From the NCBI GenBank assembly GCA_944387575.1, contig CALXFK010000069.1, positions 1 to 51,967 of the forward strand: a DNA stretch of 51,967 nt, read 5' to 3'. The DNA is from an uncultured Clostridia bacterium. Lineage in GTDB: Bacteria; Bacillota; Clostridia; Oscillospirales; JAAYOS01. Under the pieces are notes generated by a model that made no database searches, was not told the origin of the DNA, and saw nothing but the letters and a program-made list of their open reading frames with translations. Each line of letters starts with the position of its first letter. The first letter of the stretch is position 1. This document shows, in pieces, positions 41,600-50,510 of the stretch. The position numbers and the translations under genes are program-made.

Positions 41600-42442
41600 T
41601 TACTGGGCAGGGATCTGCCTTCCTTCGTGGTCTATCGTATACTCGCCATCGAGCAGCAGCTCGCTTGCCGGGACGAGCGTATAACCGTCTGCCTGTAATT
41701 TCTCTATTATGCCGGGCAACGCCTCTGGAGTGTGTTTTGCGGCGTTGTGGAAGAGCACTATCGAACCGGGTTTTACACGTTCGAGCACGCGGAAGGTGAT
41801 CTCGGTCGCAGAGAGTTCTTTCCAGTCAAGACTGTCCACGTCCCACTGCACCGTTGTCATACCTATGCTCTCGGCGGTGGCGACCACCTTATCGTCGTAC
41901 TCCCCATAGGGTGCGCGGAATAAGGTAGGGGACACGCCGGTTATCTCCGAGACCTTCTTGTTGCAGGCTTGGAGGTCGCTTATGATGTCCTCCTTGCTTA
42001 GCTGAGTCATATGCTTGTGCTTGTTTGAGTGGTTCATGACCTCGTGACCGGCGTCGCTCAGGGCCTTGACCGATTCGGGGTACTTTTCTGCCCAGTCTCC
42101 GACAACAAAGAAAGTGGCTTTCACGTTGTATTTGCCGAGGATGTCTATGAGCATCTGTGTATCCTCGTTTCCCCAGGCGGCGTCAAAGGTGAGCGATGCC
42201 CGCTTTTCCTCCGACTGCACGCAGTAAACCGGTAGCTTTCTGGTGGTGGCGGATGCTCCCACGACTGCGGGGCTTGAGAAGAGCGCATAGATCAGTAGTG
42301 CCGATACCACGAGCACGCCGGCAACTATCCACGTCCTGCCTATGATAAGGGTTCGGAAGCGGCGCCGCTGCTGTGGCGCGGAGCCCCTTTTAATGGGCAG
42401 TTTAGGCAGAAATTTGCCCATATTTAGGGTGAATTTTCGCAT
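41600..42442 (-). CDS. Polysaccharide deacetylase (PdaB/CE4-like)
   Basis: 280 residues. An anchor helix lies at about 38-60, then a NodB domain: LTFDAAWGNEDT (motif 1, AAWG as in the PdaA/PdaB group), NHSNKHKHM (metal His pair), FRAPYGEYD (motif 3), TVQWDVDSLDW and GSIVLFHNAAKHT. It faces the outside and would deacetylate peptidoglycan or another N-acetylated glycan. The PdaB-type pattern suggests a spore or cell-wall role. ATG 42442 has AAGGTGG at 7-bp spacing. It is divergent from the M23 gene; I see no clear promoter in 42443-42612. Confidence 0.9.
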   Translation of the reverse strand: MRKFTLNMGKFLPKLPIKRGSAPQQRRRFRTLIIGRTWIVAGVLVVSALLIYALFSSPAVVGASATTRKLPVYCVQSEEKRASLTFDAAWGNEDTQMLIDILGKYNVKATFFVVGDWAEKYPESVKALSDAGHEVMNHSNKHKHMTQLSKEDIISDLQACNKKVSEITGVSPTLFRAPYGEYDDKVVATAESIGMTTVQWDVDSLDWKELSATEITFRVLERVKPGSIVLFHNAAKHTPEALPGIIEKLQADGYTLVPASELLLDGEYTIDHEGRQIPAQ

Positions 42443-42612
42443 ACTCTAACCACCTTTTGCTTTAGTATCATACTCGCTGGTCCTGTTAATAGATATGCTC
42501 CGTCCGCGAAAAAATGCGGCAAAGCGTGCGGAACTTGCAAGTTCGGCATTGGTATTTTGGGTTGGGGTGCCGAATACAAATGGAGCAGTATGACACTAAA
42601 GGAGGGTTTAAG

Positions 42613-43545
42613 TTGACTGGAGGAGAATTTCTTTACAGGGCAACGTATGAGGGCAAGCGTGCCAAGCGGCGCGGGACGGTAAAAAAGGACCAGCACGGTG
42701 GGTCGCTCATGGTAAGAACGATGATATGTATGGTCCTCGGCGCTGCGCTATGGGCTGCCGGGACGTTTATACCTGGAGTGAAAGAGACTGCCGCAAAGTA
42801 CATAGGAGGAAGCCTTGATTACAGGGCGGCATTTTCGGCGGCGGGCGAGGCGATAGCTGGCGAGCGGAGAGCGAAGGAGGTCTGGAGCGCGCTTGTTGGG
42901 GAGGACGAAACAGTGGACACATATGTCGGCGAAATTGCCGCGTCCGGGGATATTACATACTCCGTCACAACTCTTGACGACGAACAGACCGCCGAGCAGA
43001 TGAACGAGAAGGCGCGAGAGGAGTATGCCGGAATAGGTATGGTCCCTCCGGAGGAGTACTCGGAGCAGCTTCTGCCATTTCCTGCTGGAGAGAACGCAGG
43101 CGAGGAGGATGCCCCGGACACGGTTAGCTACGATTACCTCGTTTTTGAGTTCGACTACGAGCAGCCGCTTGAGGGCACGGTCACCTCCGGATTCGGCTAC
43201 CGCATACATCCGGTCACAAAAAAGCTGAGCTTCCACTACGGCATCGATATAGGCGCGCCGATGGGCAGTGACATAACCGCGTTTGCCGACGGAACTGTCG
43301 AACTTGTGGGTTACAACTCCACTTATGGAAACTACCTGTTTATCCGGCATCGCGACGGGATAATATCGTTCTACGGTCATTGCAGCAGCATCGATGTGTG
43401 CGAGGGACAGCTCGTGAAGATGGGGGAGGCGGTGGCAGCCGTCGGTTCGACGGGAATATCCACCGGACCGCATCTGCATTTTGAGGTACGCAGCGGGGAC
43501 ACGATCCTTGACCCTTCGCTCTATGTCTATTCGGGTGAGGTGTGA
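42613..43545 (+). CDS. M23 (LytM) family peptidase, SpoIVFA-like position
   Basis: 310 residues. A basic N-terminus (EGKRAKRRG) precedes one helix (about 37-57), a spacer of about 140 residues, then an M23 domain: SGFGYRIHPVTKKLSFHYGIDIGAPMGSDI with the HxxxD zinc residues, YGNYLFIRHRDGIISFYGH, and GPHLHFEVR (HxH). Both zinc pairs are present, so it may be active. The next gene overlaps by four bases and is a SpoIVFB-like protease, which mirrors spoIVFA-spoIVFB, where the LytM-fold protein holds the protease in check until late in sporulation. TTG 42613 is chosen because AAAGGAGGG stands 6 bases upstream; a longer frame from 42514 has no SD. Confidence 0.85.
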   Translation: MTGGEFLYRATYEGKRAKRRGTVKKDQHGGSLMVRTMICMVLGAALWAAGTFIPGVKETAAKYIGGSLDYRAAFSAAGEAIAGERRAKEVWSALVGEDETVDTYVGEIAASGDITYSVTTLDDEQTAEQMNEKAREEYAGIGMVPPEEYSEQLLPFPAGENAGEEDAPDTVSYDYLVFEFDYEQPLEGTVTSGFGYRIHPVTKKLSFHYGIDIGAPMGSDITAFADGTVELVGYNSTYGNYLFIRHRDGIISFYGHCSSIDVCEGQLVKMGEAVAAVGSTGISTGPHLHFEVRSGDTILDPSLYVYSGEV

Positions 43546-44141
43546 TAGGACACATAGAAATTGCGCCGTCTTTCTTCATTGCCGCGGGCGTGGTGCTAAT
43601 GCTTGATGTAGACGGGATACTGCCGGCGGCATTTATTGCGGGTGCGTTTCATGAGCTTGGACATATTACTGCAATACATCTCTGCGGTGGACAGTTCGAG
43701 CGGTTGCGTGTCTCGGCAGCGGGAGCCGAGATACACGCTAATATGCGGCTTTGCAGCTACCTGCGTGAGGCGGTCATATGTATGGCGGGACCTGTAGCAA
43801 GCGCGCTTTTTGCGGTCGTGGCGGCGGCTGGTGCGGCGGCGAGCGGGTGGGAGGCGCTGTATCTGCTTGCGGGTGTGAGTGCGGCGCTAGGGCTGTTCAA
43901 CCTCCTGCCAATACCGGCGCTCGACGGAGGAATGGCGCTGCGGGCGCTGTGTATGCGTGTATTTGGACGAGAGCCGGTCGTGCTGAAAGTGGTGTACTTG
44001 ATTTTCGGGACAGCGCTTCTAGGGCTTGGCTTGTATGCGGCGTCGGTCGGCGGGTTCAGCCTGCCGCTAATAATTTTTGCGGCGGGAGCTCTTGCGGGTG
44101 AGCATTTGCAGGATTGCGGAAAAACAGAATGCAGTGTATAA
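43542..44141 (+). CDS. Site-2 protease, M50B (SpoIVFB-like)
   Basis: 199 residues, a polytopic metalloprotease. The zinc motif is AGAFHELGHITAIH (HExxH), and the second site is LFNLLPIPALDGG (NxxPxxxxDG). About five helices are seen. In sporulation SpoIVFB cleaves pro-sigma-K inside the mother cell membrane. The CBS domain of longer family members is absent, as in some clostridial SpoIVFB proteins. GTG 43542 overlaps the M23 stop (GTGA). It may be a general site-2 protease, but the M23 partner favours the sporulation role. Confidence 0.82.
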   Translation: MIGHIEIAPSFFIAAGVVLMLDVDGILPAAFIAGAFHELGHITAIHLCGGQFERLRVSAAGAEIHANMRLCSYLREAVICMAGPVASALFAVVAAAGAAASGWEALYLLAGVSAALGLFNLLPIPALDGGMALRALCMRVFGREPVVLKVVYLIFGTALLGLGLYAASVGGFSLPLIIFAAGALAGEHLQDCGKTECSV

Positions 44142-44142
44142 T
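44114..44142 (+). promoter_or_regulatory. Promoter inside the end of the M50 gene, for the radical SAM pair
   Basis: TTGCGG (44114-44119) and a perfect TATAAT (44137-44142) are 17 bases apart, overlapping the last codons of the M50 gene. The leader to the ATG at 44176 is about 27 bases and includes an AAAAGGA SD. Confidence 0.65.
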
Positions 44143-44175
44143 GAATGAGATAACACCTAAAAGGACGGAATTGTA

Positions 44176-46002
44176 ATGGATAGTCGTCTCGACAGAATAC
44201 TGCGCCGCGTGGAGAAACCGGCAAGATATACCGGTGGAGAATACGGTGCGATCATAAAGAACCGAGCGGAGGTGGATACGAGGGTTGCTTTCTGTTTTCC
44301 CGACGTGTATGAGGTCGGGATGTCGAACCTCGGAATGCAGATTCTTTACGGACTGAAAAACTCGATGCCTGGCGTGTGGTGTGAGCGGTGCTTTGCGCCA
44401 TGGCCGGATATGGAACGTGAAATGAGGCAGGCGGGTATCCCGCTCTACGCCCTTGAGAGTGGAGACCCTATACGTGAGTTTGATGCAGTCTGTTTCACGC
44501 TCCAATACGAAATGAGCTATACAAATATACTCAACATGCTCGACCTCGCCGGGCTTGAACTGCGTGCGGAGCGGCGCGAAGGGTTCCCGGTGGTGTTTGC
44601 GGGCGGTTCGTGCGCGTACAACGGAGAGCCGCTCGCACCATTTGTTGACTTCTTTGTCCTTGGCGAGGGCGAGGAGATGAACGTCGAGGTGGTGCGCGAG
44701 ATACAGCGGGCAAAGCGGGATGGCATTTCGAAACAGGACTTCCTGCGCCGCGTGTCCGCGATCCCGGGGGTGTATGTGCCGTCGTTCTATGACGTGGAGT
44801 ACCATACGGATGGGCGGGTCGCGTCGATAACCCCTAAAAACGGTGTCCCCGAGAAGGTGGTCAAACGGATAGTCAAGGACCTCGACCAGATGTATTTCCC
44901 GGAAAAGACGGTCGTGCCGTCCACCGAAGTAATTCACGACCGGGTGACCGTCGAGCTGTTCCGTGGATGTATACGCGGGTGCAGGTTCTGCCAGGCGGGG
45001 CAGATTTATCGCCCGGTCCGTTCAAAGTCGTGCGAGACGGTAGTAAAGCAGGCGAAAGCGCTGTTGGAACACACTGGATGCGAGGAGATATCGCTGAGCT
45101 CGCTGAGTACAAGCGATTATCGTCCGCTCGGTCAGCTCTGCGATTTGCTTCTCGAATTCTGCGAGCCGCGCCGAACAAACTTGTCCTTGCCCTCGCTTCG
45201 GGCGGACAATTTCTCATTTGAACTTATGGAGAGGGTGCAGAAGGTACGCAAGAGCGGATTGACCTTCGCCCCGGAGGCGGGAAGCCAGCGGCTGCGCGAT
45301 GCGATAAACAAGAATGTGCGGGAGGAGGACCTCGCGCGGACCTGCCGCATTGCGTTTGAGGGCGGTTACTCGACGCTCAAGCTCTACTTTATGATTGGTC
45401 TTCCGACCGAGACTGACGAGGACGTCCTTGCAATAGCGGGTCTCGCGTACCGCATGATGAAGCTCGCAAAGGAGACCGCCACTTCCAAGCGCGGGGTGCG
45501 GATAACGGTGTCGGTCGCGTGTTTTGTGCCGAAGCCGCACACTCCGTTCCAATGGGAAGCACAGAACTCGATGGAGGAGTTTAAGCGAAAGATAGACCTG
45601 CTGAAGGGAAAGATGCCGCGTGCGATCGCGTACAACTGGCACGACCCGTCCACAAGCTACCTGGAAGCCGTTTTTGCACGCGGCGACCGGCGGCTGGGAG
45701 ACGTGCTCGAGCAGGCGTGGCGAGACGGATGCAAGTTCGACGGCTGGAACGAATATTTCGACTTCGAAAAGTGGATGGGCGCGTTTAAAAAAGTGGGGCT
45801 TGATCCGGACTTCTATGCGCTTCGCGAGCGCGGGGAGGACGAGATCCTACCTTGGAACCATATAAGCGTCGGAGTGGACCCGGAATATCTGAAGCGGGAG
45901 CGCGCGGCGGCTTACCGCTCTGAGATAACTCCGGATTGCCGCGCGGGATGTTCCGGCTGCGGTGCGTCCGACTTCCTTGAGGGGGGCGTGTGTGATGCCT
46001 AA
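44176..46002 (+). CDS. B12-binding-type radical SAM protein (TIGR03960 family)
   Basis: 608 residues. The N-terminal part (about 20-230) is a B12-binding-like Rossmann region of the YgiQ/TIGR03960 type (FPDVYEVGMSNLGMQILYGL, FAGGSCAYNGEPLAPFVDFFVLGEGEE). The radical SAM core follows with FRGCIRGCRFCQAGQIYRPVR (CxxxCxxC), LTFAPEAGSQRLRDAINKNV and STLKLYFMIGLPTETDED. The C-terminus has a Cys cluster, CRAGCSGCG, that may bind another cluster or metal. Substrate and reaction are unknown. It partners the next gene, as is usual in Firmicutes, and overlaps it by eight bases. Confidence 0.92.
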   Translation: MDSRLDRILRRVEKPARYTGGEYGAIIKNRAEVDTRVAFCFPDVYEVGMSNLGMQILYGLKNSMPGVWCERCFAPWPDMEREMRQAGIPLYALESGDPIREFDAVCFTLQYEMSYTNILNMLDLAGLELRAERREGFPVVFAGGSCAYNGEPLAPFVDFFVLGEGEEMNVEVVREIQRAKRDGISKQDFLRRVSAIPGVYVPSFYDVEYHTDGRVASITPKNGVPEKVVKRIVKDLDQMYFPEKTVVPSTEVIHDRVTVELFRGCIRGCRFCQAGQIYRPVRSKSCETVVKQAKALLEHTGCEEISLSSLSTSDYRPLGQLCDLLLEFCEPRRTNLSLPSLRADNFSFELMERVQKVRKSGLTFAPEAGSQRLRDAINKNVREEDLARTCRIAFEGGYSTLKLYFMIGLPTETDEDVLAIAGLAYRMMKLAKETATSKRGVRITVSVACFVPKPHTPFQWEAQNSMEEFKRKIDLLKGKMPRAIAYNWHDPSTSYLEAVFARGDRRLGDVLEQAWRDGCKFDGWNEYFDFEKWMGAFKKVGLDPDFYALRERGEDEILPWNHISVGVDPEYLKRERAAAYRSEITPDCRAGCSGCGASDFLEGGVCDA

Positions 46003-46642
46003 GTACAGACTTGTTTTTCAAAAAACGGGCAGCGCGAAGTGGCTGTCGCATCTCGATGTGATGCACACCTTTGCACGGGCGTTTCTTCGTGCAGGGATTC
46101 CGCTGAAGCACTCGGAGGGGTTCAACCCGCACCCCAAAATATCGATCGCGCACCCTCTCCCGGTCGGGGTAGAGGGATACGGTGAGCTCCTAGATTTTGA
46201 GGCGGATTGCCCCTCGCTCGAGAGAGTTCCGGAACTTCTGAACGCGGCGCTGCCGGTGGGACTTCGTGCTATCCGGGCGTATCCGCCGCAGGCGGCGGCA
46301 AGCGAAATAGCGCTTGCGCTTTATCGCCTTACTTTCGAATACGATAACGGTGCTCCCGCGCCGGAGCGGCTCGCAGACTTTTTTGCACAGGAAACCATAC
46401 CGGTGGTAAAGCGTTCAAAAAAGGGCGAGACCGAAATAAATCTCCGTGATGCATATCTCTCGTTTGTCGCGCGGGACGCGGGTGAGGGGCGGATAGAGGC
46501 TGAGGTCGTGTTAGACGCAGCGCGTGCCCCGGTCAATCCAAAATATTTTGAAAGTGCACTTGCAGAAACCTCGCTCAAACCGAACTATATGGCGGCGACT
46601 CGTGAAAAATTCCTCGATTCAACCGAAAAAGATTTTGAATAG
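45995..46642 (+). CDS. TIGR03936 family radical SAM-associated protein (DUF2344)
   Basis: 215 residues. The start YRLVFQKTGSAKWLSHLDVMHTFARAFLRAGIPLKHSEGFNPHPKISIAHPLPVGVEG is the hallmark of DUF2344/TIGR03936. The C-terminus carries a short conserved block near TEINLRDAYLSF. It probably acts with the upstream radical SAM protein on RNA or a ribosome-linked target, since the pair is often next to rng, rplU and rpmA; those genes are absent here. ATG 45995 has GGGGGG upstream. It ends in TAG. Confidence 0.9.
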   Translation: MPKYRLVFQKTGSAKWLSHLDVMHTFARAFLRAGIPLKHSEGFNPHPKISIAHPLPVGVEGYGELLDFEADCPSLERVPELLNAALPVGLRAIRAYPPQAAASEIALALYRLTFEYDNGAPAPERLADFFAQETIPVVKRSKKGETEINLRDAYLSFVARDAGEGRIEAEVVLDAARAPVNPKYFESALAETSLKPNYMAATREKFLDSTEKDFE

Positions 46643-46653
46643 CGGCGCAGATG

Positions 46654-46682
46654 TTGTATAAACTGGCAGTTTGTGTTATAAT
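46654..46682 (+). promoter_or_regulatory. Promoter of the site-2 protease-scpAB group
   Basis: TTGTAT (46654-46659) and TATAAT (46677-46682) are 17 bases apart, just past the TIGR03936 stop. The leader to the protease ATG is about 30 bases. Confidence 0.75.
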
Positions 46683-46718
46683 GAATCTGCTGTATATTGT
46701 GTGACTGGTATAAAACAG

Positions 46719-47387
46719 ATGTTCCATGAAATTTCTACCTATATTTATCTGGCTGCAGCGGCAATGATATGCATTCCGCTGCACGAGTGCAGCCACGGCT
46801 GGGTGGCGTACAAGCTTGGTGACCCGACAGCAAAGCAGCTAGGGCGGCTCACGCTGAACCCGGTGCGGCATTTTGACCCGGTCGGTTTTATAATGATGGT
46901 GCTGGTCGGATTCGGATGGGCAAAGCCGGTGCCGGTCGATATGAGGTATTTCAGGAAACCGAAGCGTGATATGGCGATAGTGGGTCTTGCGGGTCCGGTG
47001 TCAAACCTACTTCTCAGTCTCGTTTGCCTTATTGTCACAAGCGCGATGGAGGCGTTTGTGAGGTACAGTGATGTGGCGCAGGCGGTGTACAGCTTTTTCT
47101 ATTTTACGGCGCTGCTGAGCGCCGGACTTGGAGTTTTTAATCTCATACCCATCTCCCCGCTGGACGGTTCGAAAATTGTGGGCGCGCTGCTTCCGGAAAG
47201 AGCGTACTACACGATGCTCCGGTATGAGAGGTATGGTACGATAATACTGCTCGTTCTCGTGCTTGCGGGAAATTTCCTGCCTCAATTCGATATTTTGGGG
47301 ACGGTGCTTTCGGGTGCAAGGGGAGCGGTGATGTCTTTTCTGTCATATCTGGCGCATATGCCGTTCAGATTACTTGGTTTAATTTGA
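46719..47387 (+). CDS. Site-2 protease family protein (YwhC-like M50)
   Basis: 222 residues with about six helices. The zinc motif is PLHECSHGWVAYKLGD (HExxH), then GRLTLNPVRHFDPVGFIMM, and VFNLIPISPLDGSKIV for the second site. This is the small YwhC/FPWS-type site-2 protease found upstream of scpA in many Firmicutes, as here; its substrate is unknown. ATG 46719 starts MFHEISTYIYL with no good SD; an upstream in-frame GTG (46701) is possible. scpA follows after nine bases. Confidence 0.9.
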   Translation: MFHEISTYIYLAAAAMICIPLHECSHGWVAYKLGDPTAKQLGRLTLNPVRHFDPVGFIMMVLVGFGWAKPVPVDMRYFRKPKRDMAIVGLAGPVSNLLLSLVCLIVTSAMEAFVRYSDVAQAVYSFFYFTALLSAGLGVFNLIPISPLDGSKIVGALLPERAYYTMLRYERYGTIILLVLVLAGNFLPQFDILGTVLSGARGAVMSFLSYLAHMPFRLLGLI

Positions 47388-47396
47388 GGAGGAAGG

Positions 47397-48164
47397 ATGG
47401 AGGAACTCAGTTTCCACCTTGAGAGGGTCGTGCGTAGTCGCGAGGAGTATGAGGACTTTTCCGGACCGCTCGATCTCATATTGTACCTGCTGTCAAAGAA
47501 TAAAATCGAGATAAAGGACATTCAGATCTCGCTTATTCTCGACCAGTATCTTGAGTGGATGCGTGTGCGGGAGGAGCTTGATCTGGAGGTCGCAAGCGAT
47601 TTTGTTGCAATGGCGGCGCACCTTGTCTGGCTGAAGACGCGAATGCTTCTTTCCATCGACGATGCGGAGACGCGGGAAGAGATGGAAAAGCTGATTAAGT
47701 CGCTCGAGGAGCGCAGCCAGATGGAGGAGTACAAGAACATGCAGCTCGGGGCGGCGTATCTCGGCGAGCGCTCCAAAATAGGCTCGGACATATACGTAAA
47801 GGCTGCGGAGCAGCTCGGCAAGGATAACACATACCGCTACCGGCACCTTGCAGGTGAACTTTTGAGCGCGCTTGAGGATGTGTCGCGCAGGCGCGGCGAG
47901 AAAGCCCCGCCGCCGATTTCTGCATTCAGCGGGATAGTCGGTAGGGAGGAGTACCCAGTGGCGCAGAAGCTCGTGTCGCTTGCGCAGATACTGATTTTTA
48001 AGCCGACGATCAGATTTATGGAATTGCTGCACGGGTGCAGCGGTCGCTCGGAGGTTATAGCAACATTCCTTGCGGTACTTGAATACTGCCGCGAGGGACG
48101 TGCGGAAATTGAAGATTCACCGGATGGCGCGTTGGTTCGCGCAGCCTCCGGGAGCTCGGAGTGA
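47397..48164 (+). CDS. scpA: Segregation and condensation protein A (kleisin)
   Basis: 255 residues. The kleisin links Smc heads and binds ScpB. The N-terminal block is FHLERVVRSREEYEDFSGPLDLILYLLSKNKIEIKDIQISLILDQYLEWM, and the following helix has LEVASDFVAMAAHLVWLKTRMLL; the C-terminal winged helix (FMELLHGCSGRSEVIATFLAVLEYC) is present. Length is normal. The SD is GAGGAGG. It overlaps the scpB region by a few bases. Confidence 0.95.
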   Translation: MEELSFHLERVVRSREEYEDFSGPLDLILYLLSKNKIEIKDIQISLILDQYLEWMRVREELDLEVASDFVAMAAHLVWLKTRMLLSIDDAETREEMEKLIKSLEERSQMEEYKNMQLGAAYLGERSKIGSDIYVKAAEQLGKDNTYRYRHLAGELLSALEDVSRRRGEKAPPPISAFSGIVGREEYPVAQKLVSLAQILIFKPTIRFMELLHGCSGRSEVIATFLAVLEYCREGRAEIEDSPDGALVRAASGSSE

Positions 48165-48169
48165 AGGTC

Positions 48170-48766
48170 ATGGACATTAACGAACTGCCGGCTGCACTTG
48201 AAAGTATTCTCTTCGCGTCCGGTTCTCCCATTAGCACGGCAAGGATAGCGGACGCGCTCGAGTTGCCTGAGGAGATAGTGGAGCGGGCGCTTTCCGATCT
48301 TTCCGACAAGTACAGCTTTGAACGGCGCGGTATGCGCATAATAAAGCTGGAAGAAGAGTGGCAGATGACGACGTCTGGAGAGTTTGCGGTGCAGGTGCGC
48401 CGCGCCCTCGAACTAAGAAAGCCGCCTCCGCTCAGCCGTGCCGCGCTCGAGGTGCTTTCTATAATTGCTTACTATCAGCCGGTGACCCGAGCGTATATCG
48501 AACAGATCCGAGGAGTTGACAGTTCAAACACGGTGGGCATGCTCGCGGAGCGCGGGCTTATTGAGGACTGTGGGTGCCTTGAACTGCCGGGTAGACCGCG
48601 CATATTTCGTACCACGCCTGCGTTCCTGCGCGCGTTCGGGCTGGAGTCGATAAGCGAGTTGCCGAGCGTGGCGGATACTCTCGACGCGGAACAGCCGGAC
48701 GGTCAGCTGAGCATAGACATGCCGGGTTCGGAGGACTCCGGCGTGGAAAACGTTGGGGAGCAGTGA
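48170..48766 (+). CDS. scpB: Segregation and condensation protein B
   Basis: 198 residues. Two winged-helix domains: LPAALESILFASGSPISTARIADAL at the N-terminus, and PPLSRAALEVLSIIAYYQPVTRAYIEQIRGVDSSNTVGMLAERGLIEDCG, RPRIFRTTPAFLRAFGLESISELP in the second, all typical of ScpB. It dimerises and binds ScpA in the condensin complex. ATG 48170 with GGAG at 8-bp spacing is preferred; GTG 48161 overlaps the scpA stop (GTGA) and would add three residues. Confidence 0.94.
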   Translation: MDINELPAALESILFASGSPISTARIADALELPEEIVERALSDLSDKYSFERRGMRIIKLEEEWQMTTSGEFAVQVRRALELRKPPPLSRAALEVLSIIAYYQPVTRAYIEQIRGVDSSNTVGMLAERGLIEDCGCLELPGRPRIFRTTPAFLRAFGLESISELPSVADTLDAEQPDGQLSIDMPGSEDSGVENVGEQ

Positions 48767-48773
48767 TTGTAAG

Positions 48774-49427
48774 ATGGAGTTGCTGGTGACCATTCTCAAA
48801 GTGGCGGGGATAGTGCTTGCGTCGGCGGCAGGGCTTGGATTGATAATAGCCGTTCTCATCCTTGTCACGAGGGTGGATCTCGTTGCCAGCTATGCAAGAT
48901 CACGCTTTGAGCTTACGGTTAAAATCTGGGGCTTTAAAATAGAGCTGTACCCTCACCGCAAGACGATGGATGGAACACGCAAAAAGAGTGTAAAGGCTGA
49001 AACTGCTACAAAAGGCAAAAAGGAAAAGAAACAAAAAAAGAAAACGAAGAGACGTGAAGGCAAAGAGCTTACAGAATATCTTGATTTCGTGGAGCCGGCG
49101 CTGGATGCGCTGAAGCGGGTAGTAAGCTCAATTTTTGTAAAGCGTTTTGCATTTACGTTTGTGGCTGCCGGAGAGGATGATCCTGCGGGAGCCGCGCTGC
49201 AATATGGGAAGGTCTGGTCTATTGCCGGAGCGGCGATACCGATCATGGAGAACTGCCCCAATGTGAAAAGCTATTCGATTGACATACGTGTGGATTTCGA
49301 CGCAAACAAACCAACAATAGAGTTTTTTACGCGGTTGCGCGCCGTTATGTGGCGGTTTGTTTTGATCGCTGTTATATTCCTACGGGATATAAATAGAATA
49401 AAACATGAAAAGAGGAAGCAAAAATGA
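48774..49427 (+). CDS. DUF2953 family membrane protein
   Basis: 217 residues. One helix lies at about 3-30, then a block with DLVASYARSRFELTVKIWGFKIELYP, a Lys-rich linker (KKEKKQKKKTKRREG region, about 78-100), and a domain with ALQYGKVWSIAGAAIPIME and IDIRVDFDANKPTIEFFTRLRAVMWR, followed by a second hydrophobic stretch. The blocks are those of DUF2953, which is regularly encoded between scpB and ytfJ in Clostridia and is linked with sporulation. Function unknown. ATG 48774 has GGGGAG upstream at a long spacing (13). Its stop overlaps the esterase ATG (ATGA). Confidence 0.85.
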   Translation: MELLVTILKVAGIVLASAAGLGLIIAVLILVTRVDLVASYARSRFELTVKIWGFKIELYPHRKTMDGTRKKSVKAETATKGKKEKKQKKKTKRREGKELTEYLDFVEPALDALKRVVSSIFVKRFAFTFVAAGEDDPAGAALQYGKVWSIAGAAIPIMENCPNVKSYSIDIRVDFDANKPTIEFFTRLRAVMWRFVLIAVIFLRDINRIKHEKRKQK

Positions 49428-50467
49428 AAGTTACAGCGTGTACAAGAGTAGGTAACATGGGATGGGAGGCGTATGCCTTCGTAGTTGGGGCAAAGGTCCC
49501 GGATGCGTCCGAGCTCACGCTTAAAGGAACCAGACGTGGTGAAGCTTTCACCGGAAAGGTTACGGCAGTGACGTCGGTGGATGGCGATTACCGCATAGAG
49601 GTCGAGCCCTTCTCGTACATGGGCGACTTCACTCTGTCTGGCGGCGGTATCAGCTTTTCGAAGGCGGATGTCGGCGACATGCATATAGACTGGGTGGATA
49701 AGTTCGAGGCTATCCGTGAGAGAGGCGTAAACTACCGCCTTTACAGTCCTGAGGCGCACGGTCCGCGCCCGCTTGTGCTCTTCCTGCACGGCGGCGGAGA
49801 GTGCGGAGATGACAACCTGCTTCAGATGGTTGGCACTATCGGGGCGGCGAAGATTGCCGAGGACTATCCGGACGTGTATGTAATGGCTCCGCAGGCGCCG
49901 GGCGGTCACATTGACTTTTCGAAGGGCGCGCCGGTCATGCCTGCGCGTTTTGCGGACAGCGACCAGAAGGGTGAGCGCGGCTGGCACAGGAAGTACCTGG
50001 CGGCGGTGTGCGACATAATCCGCGAGATGATAGATGATGGGAAGGTTGACCCGAACCGTGTGTATGTCACCGGAATGTCGATGGGCGGCGCAGGAACTTT
50101 GCGTATGCTCTCGGTGGGGAGCGGTCTGTTTGCCGCTGCAGCGCCGATTTGCCCGTCAATGACCCCTGAGACCTTTGGGATACTTTGTGGTCTTACCGAG
50201 ACGAAGCTCTGGATAAGCTGCGCGTATGTTGACCATACTATATACAGGCACAAGTATATTGTGGATGGTATTCTTGCGCTGCGCGATGCGGGCAACCCGG
50301 ATGCGCGCCTTACGATCTACTCGCCAGAGGAGCTTGAGGCGTATGGTCTTGCGACCGACCCGAACATGTCGCTGCAGGCGAAGTTCAGCGCCAACCATTC
50401 CTGCTGGATACTTACCTACAATAACGAGTACGGAATTATGGACTGGCTGATGAGCCAGACAAAGTAA
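49424..50467 (+). CDS. Alpha/beta-hydrolase, esterase-like, with N-terminal beta domain
   Basis: 347 residues with no signal peptide. The N-terminal 95 residues look like a beta-sandwich (VTAVTSVDGDYRIEVEP, DFTLSGGGISFSK). The hydrolase domain starts at NYRLYSPEAHGPRPLVLFLHGGGECGDDN, with the oxyanion block HGGGE, then YVMAPQAPGG, the nucleophile elbow VTGMSMGGAGTLRM and a late NHSCW that may supply His. It resembles polyhydroxybutyrate-depolymerase-like or feruloyl-esterase-like proteins, but without export. Substrate unknown. It sits between DUF2953 and ytfJ, which are usually adjacent, so it looks inserted. Its ATG overlaps the DUF2953 stop (ATGA). Confidence 0.82.
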   Translation: MKVTACTRVGNMGWEAYAFVVGAKVPDASELTLKGTRRGEAFTGKVTAVTSVDGDYRIEVEPFSYMGDFTLSGGGISFSKADVGDMHIDWVDKFEAIRERGVNYRLYSPEAHGPRPLVLFLHGGGECGDDNLLQMVGTIGAAKIAEDYPDVYVMAPQAPGGHIDFSKGAPVMPARFADSDQKGERGWHRKYLAAVCDIIREMIDDGKVDPNRVYVTGMSMGGAGTLRMLSVGSGLFAAAAPICPSMTPETFGILCGLTETKLWISCAYVDHTIYRHKYIVDGILALRDAGNPDARLTIYSPEELEAYGLATDPNMSLQAKFSANHSCWILTYNNEYGIMDWLMSQTK

Positions 50468-50510
50468 AATTTAACAGGAGGTATGCGCCGGTATCTGGCG
50501 TGAAGTTGCT

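Noticed and set aside
4637..46642. TAG as a reassigned sense codon across the whole window
   Set aside because: TAG also ends the LysR-like, MBOAT, ThyA-like, FNT, kinase and TIGR03936 genes at natural protein ends, often next to the following start or a terminator. Only two cases have family-like tails.
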